Source of the DNA: an uncultured Erysipelotrichaceae bacterium | Lineage (GTDB): Bacteria; Bacillota_I; Bacilli_A; RFN20; CAG-826 | Direction: 5' to 3' | Length of the DNA stretch: 53,053 nt | Assembly: GCA_902791935.1 (NCBI GenBank) | Contig: CADAXQ010000008.1 | Span: 1 to 53,053 of the forward strand | The notes under the pieces: generated by a model | The model's database searches: none | Told to the model about the DNA's origin: nothing | Seen by the model: only the letters and a program-made list of their open reading frames with translations | Translations under genes and position numbers: made by a program | Part shown: in pieces, positions 52,492 to 53,053 of the stretch | Layout: each line of letters starts with the position of its first letter | Numbering within the stretch: position 1 is the stretch's first letter

Positions 52492-53053
52492 CTAATAGAA
52501 AATACAAATCGCCGACTTGGCTGGAATCTCTATCTCATGTTGAGGTGATATTTCCTCCCCATGGGGGTCAAGAAGCAAGCTTTGATGCGGAGGGAGCACC
52601 ACTTTTTGCGGCACCAGATCGTAGTTCACCAGGAACTGCGCGGTCCTCCCATGGTAGGAATAGGCCGCGGTCAGAATGCTGTCGGCGACAAACGTGTGCC
52701 CGTCCTGGCAGGGGAACTCCCTTGTTTCGCAATCAAAGGCTTCTGGGCGAACCATCTCCCCATAAAGAAGGTAAGGTTTCCCATTCCCCCTCCGCCAGCC
52801 GTTGAGGTTCTTCGCCAGCGCCAGGGCGTCTTCCTTGTCCACGGGCGGCTCATTACGGGTTCCCCATGCCTGGCTTATGCTTCCGTCATCTTGCAGGACG
52901 AGGGTCAGCATGTCCCCTGAAGTGCTATCAATAAAGTGGACATGGACAGGACGGTATTAGCCACGCTATCGTTAACATACACACACCACCCCATGGGGTG
53001 GGCGGCGGCGACGCCGAGAAAGGATTCACAGATGGAACAACATTCGTTCACGG
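52492..53053 (-). CDS. C-terminal part of a probable glycoside hydrolase, cut by window edge
   Basis: The minus-strand frame ending at 52492 encodes a beta-sandwich-like tail (GRTAQFLVNYDLVPQKVVLPP, LLLDPHGEEISPQHEIEIPA) after NGWRRGNGKPYLLYGEMVRPE, as in C-terminal regions of large bacterial glycosidases. ATG 52911 is only internal: the same frame reads on as YRPVHVHFIDSTSGDM to a stop near 52960, and upstream DNA is coding-like in another frame (CSICESFLGVAAAHPMGWCV, then YVNDSVANT). A frameshift near 52955 is likely, and the gene continues beyond 53053. This stretch is visibly GC-richer than its neighbours, hinting at acquisition. The enzyme family is not certain. Confidence 0.5.

Overview
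The window looks like chromosomal DNA of an uncultured low- to mid-GC Bacillota bacterium of the class Bacilli, of the Erysipelotrichales/RFN20/Acholeplasmatales-like kind common in animal guts. Reasons: frequent AGGAGG-type ribosome binding sites, standard code (TGA used as stop, for example at 49676), many lipoproteins with Ser-rich linkers after the lipobox Cys, SipW-type secretion, and glycan-degrading lipoproteins beside sugar ABC transporters. This placement is inference. I saw no rRNA, tRNA, CRISPR array, transposase or phage gene.

Layout. 0.4-3.5 kb: a three-gene + operon of lipoprotein, HAD phosphatase and EutH-type ethanolamine transporter, ending in an intrinsic terminator. 3.5-13 kb: a frameshifted GH109-like gene, an AlbA_2 regulator, a pyridoxal kinase, a Fic protein, an AraC regulator with a damaged 5' end, a decayed sugar-binding lipoprotein and a DUF234 ATPase. 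13.2-17 kb: a SipW signal peptidase behind two SipW-dependent (camelysin/TasA-signal) surface proteins. 18.2-22.5 kb: an AAA_14/DUF4143 ATPase, a small TPR-like protein, a second AlbA_2 regulator and an RpiB-type isomerase. 22.7-39.8 kb: a glycan-utilisation locus, almost all on the minus strand, with two GH78-type rhamnosidases, a Big2 surface protein, two tandem GH71/GH99-like lipoproteins, two sugar ABC permeases with their binding protein, an SGNH esterase and a divergent DeoR regulator. 40-46.9 kb: a cluster of AAA_14 ATPase, AlbA_2 regulator, DUF234 ATPase, a lipoprotein and a decayed AAA_14 gene. 46.9-52.3 kb: asd, carboxynorspermidine synthase, nspC and aspartokinase, which together run from aspartate to (nor)spermidine behind a structured leader. 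52.5 kb to the end: a GC-richer partial gene, perhaps a glycosidase.

The most striking pattern: seven intact genes (three AlbA_2/ATPase regulators, two AAA_14-DUF4143 ATPases, two DUF234 ATPases) plus one Fic protein each carry a private family of short repeats. The repeats lie just upstream, or on both sides, and differ completely in sequence from locus to locus. Several are strictly phased: 20-22 bp (two helical turns), 10-11 bp (one turn), exactly 52 bp (five turns), or 12 bp tandem. One gene is bracketed by two about 110-bp copies of its repeat block with the same internal 55-bp spacing. I propose self-recognised operator/boundary arrays that travel with their gene, possibly as repeat-bounded cassettes. 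This is inference from sequence.

A second theme is single-base frameshifts (near 3840, 8894, 9856, 10891, 15463 and 52955). Some fall in homopolymers, so sequencing error must be excluded before they are read as pseudogenes or phase variation.
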